From Nocardioides sediminis (GTDB lineage Bacteria > Actinomycetota > Actinomycetes > Propionibacteriales > Nocardioidaceae), in NCBI RefSeq assembly GCF_003047295.1, contig NZ_PZYZ01000007.1, forward strand, positions 243,241 through 307,240: a stretch of 64,000 nucleotides of DNA. The letters run 5' to 3'. Under the pieces are notes generated by a model. The model had not been told where the DNA came from, did no database searches, and saw nothing but the letters and a program-made list of their open reading frames with translations. The translations under genes and the position numbers were made by a program. Positions 26,274 to 39,313 of the stretch are shown here, one piece after another (within the stretch, counting starts at the first letter, position 1; the number at the start of each line of letters is the position of its first letter).

Positions 26274-26855
26274 ATGCCTCTCGTCCACGCCTTCGACCCG
26301 CCCGAGCGCTTCGTCGCCGGGACCGTCGGCGAGCCCGGCCACCGGACCTTCTTCCTGCAGGCCCGCGACGGCGCCCGCCTCACCAGCGTCGCCCTGGAGA
26401 AGCAGCAGGTCGAGGCGCTGGCCGAGCGCGTCGACGAGCTGCTCGACGAGGTGATGCAGGCCTCCGGCGGCAGCACCGTCGTGCCGGCGGTGGCTCCCTT
26501 CGACCTGGTCGACAACGACCCCCTCGAGCAGCCCATCGAGGAGGAGTTCCGCGCCGGAACCATGACGCTGTCGTGGGACTCCAGCACCGAGCGCATCGTC
26601 ATCGAGGTGTTCCCCTTCACCGAGGCCGCCGTCGTCTCGCCCGACCAGCTCGACGAGGACCTCGAGGAGCCGGAGCCGGACGAGATCTTCCTGGTCAGGC
26701 TCACCGCCGGCGCCGCCCGCGCCTTCGTCGGCCGGGCGCGGACCGTGCTCGGCGCCGGCCGCCCGGACTGCCCGTTCTGCGGCAACCCGGTGGACCCCGA
26801 GGGGCACCTGTGCGTGCGGGCCAACGGCTTCAAGCGTCGAGACCCCCAGGCCTGA
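26274..26855 (+). CDS. DUF3090-family protein
   Basis: A 193-residue cytosolic protein of the actinobacterial DUF3090 family. It starts LVHAFDPPERFVAGTVGEPGHRTFFLQARDG and ends with a putative zinc-binding knuckle, CPFCGNPVDPEGHLCVRANGF (two Cys, a third Cys and a His). The middle contains an acidic stretch (DEDLEEPEPDE). The conserved company of a histidine phosphatase, an SCO1664-family protein and mshC suggests a shared job, unknown so far. The ATG is 7 nt after TAGGGT. Confidence 0.88.
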   Translation: MPLVHAFDPPERFVAGTVGEPGHRTFFLQARDGARLTSVALEKQQVEALAERVDELLDEVMQASGGSTVVPAVAPFDLVDNDPLEQPIEEEFRAGTMTLSWDSSTERIVIEVFPFTEAAVVSPDQLDEDLEEPEPDEIFLVRLTAGAARAFVGRARTVLGAGRPDCPFCGNPVDPEGHLCVRANGFKRRDPQA

Positions 26856-26862
26856 TCCTCCG

Positions 26863-27675
26863 GTGTCCGAGCCGACCGTGACCGAGCCGACCGGTGAGCC
26901 GACCGGTGAGCCGACCGGTGAGGCCGTGCTGGCCGGGGAGATCACGCTGCACGGACGGGTGCTGCCCGCCTCTAACGCCACCTTCGTCGGCGAGGTGAGC
27001 GGCGTCCGCTGCGTCTACAAGCCGGTGCGGGGCGAGCGACCGCTGTGGGACTTCCCCGACGGCACCCTGGCGGCGCGCGAGGTGGCGTCGTACGCCGTCT
27101 CCGAGGCCTTCGGGTGGGACGTCGTCCCGCTGACCATCCTGCGCGAGGGTCCCCACGGGCCTGGCATGGTCCAGCTGTGGCGGGAGCCCGACCCCGCGCA
27201 GGACGCCGTCGACCTAGTGCCCGCCGGTCGGGTGCCCGCGGGGTTCCGGCACGTCTTCGACGGGCTCGACGAGTCCGACCGTCCCATCTCGCTCGTCCAC
27301 GAGGACACCGACGGGCTGCGCCGGATGGCGGTCTTCGACGTGGTGGTCAACAACGCCGACCGCAAGGGCGGCCACGTGCTCGCGATGCCGGACGGCCACC
27401 GCCACGGCGTCGACCACGGCGTCACCTTCCACGTCGAGCACAAGCTGCGCACCGTGCTGTGGGGCTGGGCGGGGGAGCCGCTCACCGAGAAGGAGGTCGC
27501 GGGCCTGGAGAAGGTGCTCGACGCGCTCCGCGGCGACCTGGGCCAACGGCTCGAGGAGCTGCTCGACCCCGACGAGGTCGAGGCGACGCGGCGACGGGTC
27601 CAGCGCCTGCTGCGCACGGGGACCCTGCCCGACCCGCAGGGGTCCTGGCCGGTCATCCCCTGGCCGCCGTTCTAG
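26863..27675 (+). CDS. SCO1664-family protein, kinase-like
   Basis: A 270-residue protein I recognise as the actinobacterial SCO1664 family. After an N-terminal [10 protein letters not shown] repeat it shows [35 protein letters not shown] (a nucleotide-binding-like Lys at about 53), then [13 protein letters not shown] and GVDHGVTFH. The N-x-D and D-H-G segments look like the catalytic and metal sites of HipA/PI3-kinase-like enzymes, so phosphotransfer is a reasonable guess (inference). GTG start 7 nt after the DUF3090 stop; same operon, immediately upstream of mshC. Confidence 0.8.
   Translation: MSEPTVTEPTGEPTGEPTGEAVLAGEITLHGRVLPASNATFVGEVSGVRCVYKPVRGERPLWDFPDGTLAAREVASYAVSEAFGWDVVPLTILREGPHGPGMVQLWREPDPAQDAVDLVPAGRVPAGFRHVFDGLDESDRPISLVHEDTDGLRRMAVFDVVVNNADRKGGHVLAMPDGHRHGVDHGVTFHVEHKLRTVLWGWAGEPLTEKEVAGLEKVLDALRGDLGQRLEELLDPDEVEATRRRVQRLLRTGTLPDPQGSWPVIPWPPF
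26884..26919. repeat. Three perfect 12-bp tandem repeats in the SCO1664-family gene
   Basis: gagccgaccggt occurs three times without change, encoding [12 protein letters not shown] near the N-terminus. Confidence 0.9.
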
Positions 27676-27694
27676 GCCGGATAGGCTGCGGGAC

Positions 27695-28933
<1,239 letters not shown>

Positions 28934-28943
28934 GGGGTCTCCC

Positions 28944-29789
28944 TCAGTCCTGGTCGCGGCGCTTGAGGTAGCGCTCGAACTCCCGGGCGATCGCCTCGCC
29001 GCTCGCCTCGGGCAGGTCGGCGGTGTCACGGGTCTCCTCGAGCGCGCGGATGTAGTCCGCCACGTCCTCGTCCTCCTCGGCGAGCTCGTCGACCCCGCGC
29101 TCCCAGGCCTTGGCGTCCTCCGGCAGGTCCCCGAGCGGGATGCTGCACTCCAGGAGGTCCTCGAGGGCACCGATCAGGGCCAGCGTCGCCTTGGGGCACG
29201 GCGGCTGGGCGACGTAGTGGGGCACCGCCGCCCAGTAGGAGGCCGCCGGGATGTCGAGCTGGATGCACGCGTCCTGGAAGACGCCGACGATGCCGGTCGG
29301 ACCCTCGTACGTCGACTGCTCGAGCTTGAGCCGGTCGACCAGCTCCGGCTCGGTCGCCGTGCCGGTGACGGGGATGGGCCTGGTGTGGGGGGCGTCGGCC
29401 AGCAGCGCCCCGAGGGTCACCACGAGCTCGCCGCCCAGGTCGTCGCAGGCCGCGAGCAGCTCGGCGCAGAACTGGCGCCACCGCATGTTGGGCTCGATGC
29501 CGCGGACCAGGATGACGTCGCGGTGCAGGCCCGGGGGAGAGGCGATGGCGATCCGCGTCGTGGGCCAGGTGAGCCGGCGATGGCCGTTCTCGTCGGTGCC
29601 GACCATGGGGCGGTTGACCTGGAAGTCGTAGAACTCCTCGGGATCGATCGCCCCGATGACCGTCGCGTTCCACACCGTCATCAGGTGGTCGACCACCGAC
29701 GAGGCTGCGTCGGCGGCGTCGTTCCAGCCCTCGAAGGCCGCGATCACCACGGGGGACACCAGGTCCTGGACGTCGTCGAACTCGATCAC
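28944..29789 (-). CDS. PAC2-family protein
   Basis: A 281-residue protein of the PAC2 (proteasome assembly chaperone 2-like) family common in actinobacteria. Typical segments are VIAAFEGWNDAADAASSVVDHL at the N-terminus, FYDFQVNRPMV, ILVRGIEPNMRWRQFC, LLADAPHTRPIPVTG and PTGIVGVFQDACIQLDIPAASYWAAVPHYV. The C-terminal 50 residues are acidic and helical. Its role is unknown; family naming reflects similarity to eukaryotic proteasome chaperones, and this genome does encode a proteasome. TACGCT (29796-29801) lies 6 nt before the GTG. Confidence 0.88.
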   Translation of the reverse strand: MIEFDDVQDLVSPVVIAAFEGWNDAADAASSVVDHLMTVWNATVIGAIDPEEFYDFQVNRPMVGTDENGHRRLTWPTTRIAIASPPGLHRDVILVRGIEPNMRWRQFCAELLAACDDLGGELVVTLGALLADAPHTRPIPVTGTATEPELVDRLKLEQSTYEGPTGIVGVFQDACIQLDIPAASYWAAVPHYVAQPPCPKATLALIGALEDLLECSIPLGDLPEDAKAWERGVDELAEEDEDVADYIRALEETRDTADLPEASGEAIAREFERYLKRRDQD

Positions 29790-30145
29790 GCTTCCAGCGT
29801 AGTCCGGGTTCGTGCCCCACGACGGTGCACGACACCGCCGAGCTGCCGGACCCGCGAGCGCCGCCGCCCCCGTCACGGCGGCGATCGCTCCCCCTGGATC
29901 CTCGGCGCCGGGTCCGGCGAGACTCGGCACCACCGACGCTAGGCGCCGTGGCCCGGGATGGGGATCACCCGATGGGAGGGAGTTGGACCACCCGTACGGG
30001 CCATGGCGCCCTGCCGTCCGACCGGGGTCGGCCCGCGCCGGGATTTCTGGGGCGTACCCAATGAGTGTCACGATCTGGGAATGCTGTCCACACGGTGGAA
30101 CGCCGTACCTAGGGTGGCAGTGAGCCGAGAGGAGCCGAGAGGCCT
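29790..30145. other. 356-bp intergenic region upstream of metH
   Basis: The region holds the leaderless promoter of the PAC2 gene at its left end and a metH promoter candidate at 30110-30115 at its right end. I looked for cobalamin or SAM riboswitch core sequences and do not see them. Several short ORFs here lack coding character. Confidence 0.5.
30087..30115 (+). promoter_or_regulatory. metH promoter candidate with inverted repeat
   Basis: TCCAC-ACG-GTGGA (30087-30099) is an inverted repeat placed where a regulator could sit just upstream of TAGGGT (30110-30115). Transcription would start near 30122, giving a short leader that contains GAGAGG before the GTG at 30146. Confidence 0.45.
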
Positions 30146-33870
<3,725 letters not shown>

Positions 33871-33889
<19 letters not shown>

Positions 33890-34572
33890 GCCCGGTCGGT
33901 GGACTCCTCCGCCTCGTCGGGGTCGAGGTCGCCTCCGGTCGGGTCGGGAGCGGACTCGTCGTCGAGCCAGGCGCCGCCGATGGGCTCGCGGTGCCAGGAC
34001 GCGATCGTCCACCCGTCGTCGGGGTTGCCGTCCAGGGTGATGCAGCCGGTGTTGTGCAGGCCCTCGTGGATCGGGGCGTGGTCGCCGCTGGCCCGGTGCG
34101 TGACCCACGTCCGGATGGCGGCGCCGTGGCTCACGACGAGTGTCACGTCGGCCCCGCGCCGGCACACGCGCTCGACCGCGGCGTCGTACCGGGCCAGGAA
34201 CTCGGTCCCCGTCTCGCCGCCCGGCATCCGGCGGCTCAGGTCACCCTCGAGCCAGGTGCCGATCGTGCCGAGGAAGCCCTCGAGCGCCTCCTGGTCGCTG
34301 CGCATCTCGAAGTCGCCCGCGGCGATCTCGCGCAGGCCGTCGTGCCGGACGGGCGTCAGGCCGAGCGTGCGGACGAGCGGGCCGGCCGTCTGTGCGGTGC
34401 GGATCGCGGTCGACACCGCGACGAGGCCGATGCCCTCCGTGGCCAGCGCCCGGACGGCCGCGTGCGCCTGCCGGACCCCGAGCTCGGTGAGCTCGTGGCC
34501 GGGGGCCGCGGTGTCGAGGGCGGCGGTCGTGTTGGCGACCGTCTGGCCGTGGCGGAGGAGCAGGAGGCGCAT
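33871..34572 (-). CDS. Histidine phosphatase family protein
   Basis: A 233-residue phosphatase or mutase with the RHG motif [24 protein letters not shown], Glu in [12 protein letters not shown] and the second catalytic His in [12 protein letters not shown]. The C-terminal 25 residues are acidic and of low complexity. The substrate is unknown. TAGCCT (34579-34584) lies 6 nt before the ATG, so a leaderless mRNA is likely. It converges with metH with a short overlap. Confidence 0.88.
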
Positions 34573-34662
34573 GCGGCAAGGCTAGGCGGGCGCCCCTCGT
34601 CGGGCGCACCTCACCCGTTCCGGACGATGCGGCGCCGCGGCGACGCCCTCATCGTGGCGGCC

Positions 34663-34914
34663 ATGACGTTGGAGCTCGAGCAGCCGGGCCCAGGGATCGC
34701 GCCGGCCCGGCCGGCCGACGAGCTCCCGGTGATGGCGGCCGTCGCGCTCGAGCTCCACGGCAAGTTCCCATCGGTCCCGCTCGAGCAGGTGTCGATCCTC
34801 GTCGAGTGCCTGTGGTCGCACTACGACGGCGCCCCGGTCCGCGACTTCGTCGCGCTGCTGGTCCGCAAGCAGGCCTGGGAAGAGCTCTCCGACCACGTCG
34901 GTCCGCAGGCGTGA
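34663..34914 (+). CDS. Small protein with three-helix-bundle dimerisation-like domain
   Basis: An 83-residue protein. The core MAAVALELHGKFPSVPLEQVSILVECLWSHYDGAPVRDFVALLVRKQAWEEL matches the short helical domain often annotated as three-helix bundle dimerization domain in actinobacteria, where FP..P...V and APVRDFV.LLV are hallmarks. Usually it is attached to, or stands alone near, regulatory proteins; its partner here is unknown. An earlier in-frame ATG at 34627 would add 12 Arg-rich residues; neither start has a clear ribosome-binding site. Confidence 0.6.
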   Translation: MTLELEQPGPGIAPARPADELPVMAAVALELHGKFPSVPLEQVSILVECLWSHYDGAPVRDFVALLVRKQAWEELSDHVGPQA

Positions 34915-34973
34915 TCTGCCGCGCTGCGTCGCCGGCAAGCCCCCTCGAGCCGGCCGGCGACCGTCGACTCACC

Positions 34974-36170
34974 TCACGGCGCGTGCCCCTGCTCCGCCGC
35001 GACGCGGTCGGCCCCGCGGACGCTGTCGAGCACCGTCTGTCCCTGGCGATCCACCAGTCGGGTGAAGAGCTGCTGGGCATACCCGAACACGAGCGCCCAC
35101 GCCAGGATCTGGGCGGACGTGTCGAGCGCGCTGAGACCTGGCACGAACTGACCGCGCATGAGCAGCAGGCCGAGAAGGGCCGTGATCGCTCCCGTCGGCA
35201 GCTTGAGCACGGCCATCGCGACAGGTAGCCCGTAGCGCTCGGAGGAGCCGCGGATGCCACGGATGGCCCCCGCGGCGGCCACCGCTGCGGCCGCCAAGCC
35301 AGCGAGCTCGACCACGAACAGGTCGAAGCTCGTCACCGTCTCGGTGACCGCGTCGTCGATGTCCTGCATGACCGCCGCAGAGTCGGCGTCAGCGCCGGCC
35401 CGCGCCGAGGGAACGGGGAAGGGGTCGGACTGTGCCGTCGGGCAGACGACCACCGCCTCGTCCCCGCTCTCGGGCGCGAAGCACAAGGGGATGAGCGTCG
35501 GACGCCATGCACCGAGGAGCGCCACGGCGATGGCGAGCAGGGTCATGAGGAGAGTCGTCACGACCAGGACGTTGCGGAAGCTGCGTACCCGGATCTGCTC
35601 CCGCACCGCCGCCGAGCCCGCCGCCCGGACCGCGGTGGCGATCTTGCCGCGTTCCTCCTCGATCATCTCCAGCTTGCGGGATCGGTCGAGCCGGGTCGAC
35701 GAGTGGGATCCGGGTCGGAGGCCCGGAGCGACTCCCAGGGCGACGGACAGGCGTTCGAACTCGATACGACGGACGTCGTCGGGGACCAGGTGCCGCTGGA
35801 CGTGGGCGAGCAGACCCGGGAGCTGGCCCAGGATCATGGCCGGGGGCGCGAAGTTCAGCAGCTGCGACTCCGCGGCGTCGAGGTTGCTCATCGCGCGCTC
35901 GCGCAGCGAGCCGCCACGCCACCGCGGGAACCGCTGCCGCGGATCGGACCTGTCCGAGCGAGCCGCGGCCCGGGCGGCATCGAGGTGGGCCTGAAGGGCC
36001 ATGGCGAAGATGTCGCTCTCCGGGCTCGTGGACTCCCGCACCGCGTAGGCGCACAGCGTGTCGAGCTCGAGCGCCCGGGTGAGCGTCCCCTCACGCCATC
36101 CGGCGGACAACGGTCCGCCCACGCGGTACCGCGACACCAAGGGACTTGCCTGGTCCTCGTCCCCGTTCAT
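34974..36170 (-). CDS. Four-helix membrane protein, unrecognised
   Basis: A 398-residue protein I do not recognise. The first 195 residues are soluble and rich in Arg and Ala, with a regular helical look (MALQAHLDAARAAARSDRS; AESQLLNFAPPAMILGQLPGLLAHVQRHL). Membrane helices follow at about 205-225, 288-310, 322-344 and 355-375, with a Cys-containing external loop between the first two (LCFAPESGDEAVVVCPTAQSD). The most conserved-looking part is LKLPTGAITALLGLLLMRG then FGYAQQLFTRLVDRQGQ. It sits alone in a less gene-dense patch with somewhat relaxed base composition, suggesting accessory DNA. Confidence 0.7.
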   Translation of the reverse strand: MNGDEDQASPLVSRYRVGGPLSAGWREGTLTRALELDTLCAYAVRESTSPESDIFAMALQAHLDAARAAARSDRSDPRQRFPRWRGGSLRERAMSNLDAAESQLLNFAPPAMILGQLPGLLAHVQRHLVPDDVRRIEFERLSVALGVAPGLRPGSHSSTRLDRSRKLEMIEEERGKIATAVRAAGSAAVREQIRVRSFRNVLVVTTLLMTLLAIAVALLGAWRPTLIPLCFAPESGDEAVVVCPTAQSDPFPVPSARAGADADSAAVMQDIDDAVTETVTSFDLFVVELAGLAAAAVAAAGAIRGIRGSSERYGLPVAMAVLKLPTGAITALLGLLLMRGQFVPGLSALDTSAQILAWALVFGYAQQLFTRLVDRQGQTVLDSVRGADRVAAEQGHAP

Positions 36171-36505
36171 GCCCGCCCCCTTGCTGCCGCGGCGTCCTGT
36201 CGCACGGACGTCAGGTGGTTTGCACGGTCAGCACCACGAGGCGGTGTCCGTGTCGGAGATCCCCGTGGCCGGGGCCCGGCCGTCGGAGCAACAGGGAGAT
36301 GTCCGATCCCCCCGAACCAGACGCGTCGTAGCTGCCATCGTGTTCGCGTCGCGACGAACGTGTCAAGGAGCAGTTCCGGTCCCGCAGGCCCTGGAGCAGG
36401 GTGACTCGAGCATGCCCGGGCGGTGTGTGGCGCTCGCCACGCGCGCGGCGTACCGGCCTCCGGCGATGCGGGAGGCACCCGCCTCCGCGGATACGCTCGA
36501 CGACC
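36171..36505. other. 335-bp region without a convincing gene
   Basis: Short open frames on both strands lack start signals and coding character. At the right end TACGCT (36492-36497) belongs to the HAD gene promoter. GTTCGCGTCGCGACGAAC-like symmetry (around 36343-36360) is the only inverted motif of note. I see no RNA gene. Confidence 0.4.
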
Positions 36506-37165
36506 GTGAGCGCACACCCGGCAGCAGTCCTGTGGGACATGGACGGCACCCTCGTCGACACCGAGCCCTACTGGATCGCGACCGAGTACGCGATGGCCGA
36601 GAAGTACGGCGGCACCTGGTCCGACGAGCACGCCCTCAACCTCGTCGGCAACGCGCTGATCGACTCGGGCGCCTACATCCGCGAGCACATGGGGATCGAC
36701 CGCACGCCCGAGCAGATCGTGGACGAGCTGCTCGACGGCGTCGTCGAGCGCGTACGCCGTGAGGTGCCGTGGCGCCCTGGCGGCCGCGAGCTGCTGGAGG
36801 ACCTCCGCGCCCACGGCGTGCCCTGCGCGCTCGTCACGATGTCGTGGGTGCGGTTCGTCGAGCCGATCCTGGAGCACCTCCCCGAGGGCACGTTCGCCAC
36901 CGTCGTCACCGGCGACCGGGTCGAGCTCGGCAAGCCCCACCCCGAGCCCTACCTCAAGGCCGCCGCGGACCTCGGCGTCGAGCCGGGGGAGTGCCTGGCC
37001 ATCGAGGACTCCAACACCGGCGCCACGTCGGCCGAGTCGGCCGGCTGCACGGTCCTGTGCGTGCCCAACCACGTGCCGATCCTCGAGGGGGAGCGGCGGG
37101 TCTTCGCCGACACCCTGGTCGGCCTCGGCGCCGCGGACCTGGGGGGCTTCGTCAGCGAGCGGTGA
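36506..37165 (+). CDS. HAD-superfamily hydrolase, subfamily IA
   Basis: A 219-residue beta-phosphoglucomutase-like phosphatase. Motif I is VLWDMDGTLVDTEPYW, motif II VTMSW, motif III Lys in ELGKPHPEPYLKAAADLG and motif IV CLAIEDSNTGATSAESAG. A helical cap lies between motifs I and II (DEHALNLVGNALIDSGAYIREHMG). The substrate is a small phosphorylated metabolite, not identifiable. TACGCT lies 8 nt before the GTG. Its end overlaps the convergent RecB-type nuclease by 14 bp. Confidence 0.9.
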   Translation: MSAHPAAVLWDMDGTLVDTEPYWIATEYAMAEKYGGTWSDEHALNLVGNALIDSGAYIREHMGIDRTPEQIVDELLDGVVERVRREVPWRPGGRELLEDLRAHGVPCALVTMSWVRFVEPILEHLPEGTFATVVTGDRVELGKPHPEPYLKAAADLGVEPGECLAIEDSNTGATSAESAGCTVLCVPNHVPILEGERRVFADTLVGLGAADLGGFVSER

Positions 37166-38057
37166 CGCCCTCGTCGGTGTCGAGGTCCCCGGAGGGGTCC
37201 GGCACCGGCACGCGCTCGGGCAGCGGCGGGGGAGTGCCGCCGTACGACGGGCAGTAGGGCTTGTAGCTGCACCAGTCGCACAGCCGCGAGGGGCTCGGGC
37301 GCCAGTCGCCGGTCCGCTCGCACTCCTGGATCGCGCGCCAGACGGCCTCGACCTTGCGCTCGGTGGCGAGCAGGTCGGCCTCGTCGGGCTCGTAGCGCAG
37401 GATCTCGCCGTTGCCGAGGTAGACCAGCTGGAGCACGCTCGGCAGGACGCCGCGGGTACGCCACAGCACCAGGGCGTAGAACTTCATCTGGAAGAGCGCC
37501 TTGGCCTCGAAGCCGACGGCGGGAGACCTCCCGCTCTTGTAGTCCACCACCCTGACCCTGCCGTCGGGGGCGACGTCGAGGCGGTCGACGAACCCCCGCA
37601 GCAGCAGCCTGCTGTCGAGGACCGTCTCGACGTAGAGCTCGCGCTCGGCGGGCTCGAGGCGGCGCGGGTCCTCGAGGGTGAAGTAGCGGTCGAGCACCTG
37701 GCGGCACGACGTCAGCCAGGACGCCACGTCCGGACCCTCGTCGCCGAACATCCCGGCGACCTCCGGCGACGCCTCGAGGAGGGCCTCCCATGAGGGGACC
37801 AGCATGTCCGCCGCGACGTCGGGCGTGCGGTCGGGCGCGGGCAGGTCGAAGAGGTCCTCCAGCACCTTGTGCACGACGGTGCCGCGGACCGCGTCCGGTG
37901 ACGGCTCCTCGGGCAGGCGGTCGATGGTGCGGAACCGGTACATCAACGGGCAGGTCATGAAGTCGCCCGCGCGGCTGGGGGAGAGCGCCCCCAGCACCTC
38001 GACGCCGTCGACCGCGGTGGAGACGCGATCGGCGGGGGAGGCAGCGGGAGAGCTCAT
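37152..38057 (-). CDS. RecB-family PD-(D/E)XK nuclease with Fe-S cluster cysteines
   Basis: A 301-residue single-domain nuclease. The PD-(D/E)XK core includes RGTVVHKVLEDLF (His motif), FVDRLDVAPDGRVRVVDYKSGRS (Asp and catalytic DYK) and QMKFYALVLWR. Cysteines in DFMTCPLMYRF near the N-terminus and three in LCDWCSYKPYCPSYG near the C-terminus match the 4Fe-4S staple of AddB/Cas4-type enzymes. It probably acts in DNA repair. There is no CRISPR array or cas gene, so it is not Cas4. TAGGGT (38065-38070) lies 7 nt before the ATG. Confidence 0.88.
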   Translation of the reverse strand: MSSPAASPADRVSTAVDGVEVLGALSPSRAGDFMTCPLMYRFRTIDRLPEEPSPDAVRGTVVHKVLEDLFDLPAPDRTPDVAADMLVPSWEALLEASPEVAGMFGDEGPDVASWLTSCRQVLDRYFTLEDPRRLEPAERELYVETVLDSRLLLRGFVDRLDVAPDGRVRVVDYKSGRSPAVGFEAKALFQMKFYALVLWRTRGVLPSVLQLVYLGNGEILRYEPDEADLLATERKVEAVWRAIQECERTGDWRPSPSRLCDWCSYKPYCPSYGGTPPPLPERVPVPDPSGDLDTDEGVTAR

Positions 38058-38112
38058 GCGCCGCACCCTAGGGGAGGCCACCGACACCGGGTGCCGCGGC
38101 TAGGCTCGTGGA

Positions 38113-39273
38113 GTGACCGAGACTCCAACGCCGGCGGATCGACACCGGGGGGACCGCCAGCGGGCCCCGGGGACGTTCCGGGTCGGTTCCGTCTCGGGCA
38201 TCGACGTGCTCGTCACCAGCTCCTGGTTCCTCGTCGCCGCGCTGATCGCCTTCGCGATCGCCCCGCGGATCGAGCAGGCGGAGCCCGGACTCGGCCTGTT
38301 CAAGTACGTCGCCGGGCTGATCTTCGCGGTGATGCTCTACCTGGCGGTGCTGCTCCACGAGGCCTCGCACGCCCTGGTGGCGCAGCGCTTCGGGTACGTC
38401 GTCAACTCCATCACGCTGCACTTCCTCGGCGGGATGACCGAGATCGACGGGGCCGCTCGCAAGCCCCGACAGGAGTTCTGGATCGCGGTGGTGGGCCCGC
38501 TGGCGTCGATCGCCGTCGGGCTGGTGGCCCTCGCCGCGTGGTTCGTGGTCCCGGAGGGACTGGTCCAGGTGACGATCGAGGGCCTCGCCGGCGCCAACCT
38601 GCTCATCGGCGTCCTCAACCTCGTCCCCGGCCTGCCGCTGGACGGCGGGCGCGTCCTCAAGGCGTTCGTCTGGGGCGTCTCCGGCAACGAGCACCGCGGC
38701 ACCCTGGTCGCCGGCTGGGGAGGTCGTCTGACCGCGCTGGCCGTGCTGGCGTGGCCGCTGGTCCAGCGCGAGGCCTTCGACGTCGAGCCGACGCTGTTCG
38801 ACTACGCCCTGGTCTTCGTGCTCGCCGTGTTCCTGTGGACCGGGGCGACCGCGGCCATGTCACAGGCGCGCATGCGGCGCCGCCTGCCGTACCTCGTGGC
38901 GCGGCCGCTCGCGCGACGTACGCTGTCGGTTCCCGAGGACCTGCCGCTCGCCGAGGCCGTGCGCCGGGCCCAGGAGGCCGGAGCCGGGAGCATCGTCACC
39001 ACCACGAGCTCGGGCCGCGCGACCGGCATCGTCAGCGAGGCAGCTGTGCAGGCGACGCCGGTCGAGCGTCGCCCCTGGATGGCGGTCTCGGCCGTCGCCC
39101 GCACCCTCGAGGACGGGCTGTCGCTGCCGGCCACGCTGGCAGGCGAGGACCTGATCCTGGCGATCAGCCGGCGTCCCGCGGAGGAGTACCTGCTGCTGGA
39201 GGAGGACGGCCAGATCTGCGGCGTCCTCGTGACCGCCGACGTCGACCGCGCCTTCCGGGAAACCCCCCATTGA
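38113..39273 (+). CDS. Site-2 protease family membrane metalloprotease
   Basis: A 386-residue intramembrane zinc protease. The metal motif is VLLHEASHALV (HExxH, about 81-86), and the third ligand is in NLVPGLPLDGGRVLKAF (about 175). About six helices form the core, followed by a C-terminal CBS-like domain (VPEDLPLAEAVRRAQEAGAGSIVTTTSSGRATGIVSEAA). Relatives cleave anti-sigma factors or other membrane proteins. The substrate is unknown. TAGGCT (38101-38106) lies 6 nt before the GTG. It diverges from the RecB-type gene and is followed closely by a membrane protein gene. Confidence 0.9.
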   Translation: MTETPTPADRHRGDRQRAPGTFRVGSVSGIDVLVTSSWFLVAALIAFAIAPRIEQAEPGLGLFKYVAGLIFAVMLYLAVLLHEASHALVAQRFGYVVNSITLHFLGGMTEIDGAARKPRQEFWIAVVGPLASIAVGLVALAAWFVVPEGLVQVTIEGLAGANLLIGVLNLVPGLPLDGGRVLKAFVWGVSGNEHRGTLVAGWGGRLTALAVLAWPLVQREAFDVEPTLFDYALVFVLAVFLWTGATAAMSQARMRRRLPYLVARPLARRTLSVPEDLPLAEAVRRAQEAGAGSIVTTTSSGRATGIVSEAAVQATPVERRPWMAVSAVARTLEDGLSLPATLAGEDLILAISRRPAEEYLLLEEDGQICGVLVTADVDRAFRETPH

Positions 39274-39313
39274 CGGTGAGGTGCCCGGCGCAGTGCGGGC
39301 CTAGCCTCGAGAC

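Noticed and set aside
29790..30145. Cobalamin or SAM riboswitch upstream of metH
   Set aside because: I looked for the conserved core sequences of both classes and found none; only a promoter and a short inverted repeat are supported.
34974..36170. A phage-defence system
   Set aside because: No nuclease, NTPase or other effector partner is adjacent; the protein alone does not support the claim.
37152..38057. Cas4 and a CRISPR locus
   Set aside because: The nuclease has Cas4-like cysteines, but there are no repeats, cas1 or cas2; this is a stand-alone RecB-type protein.
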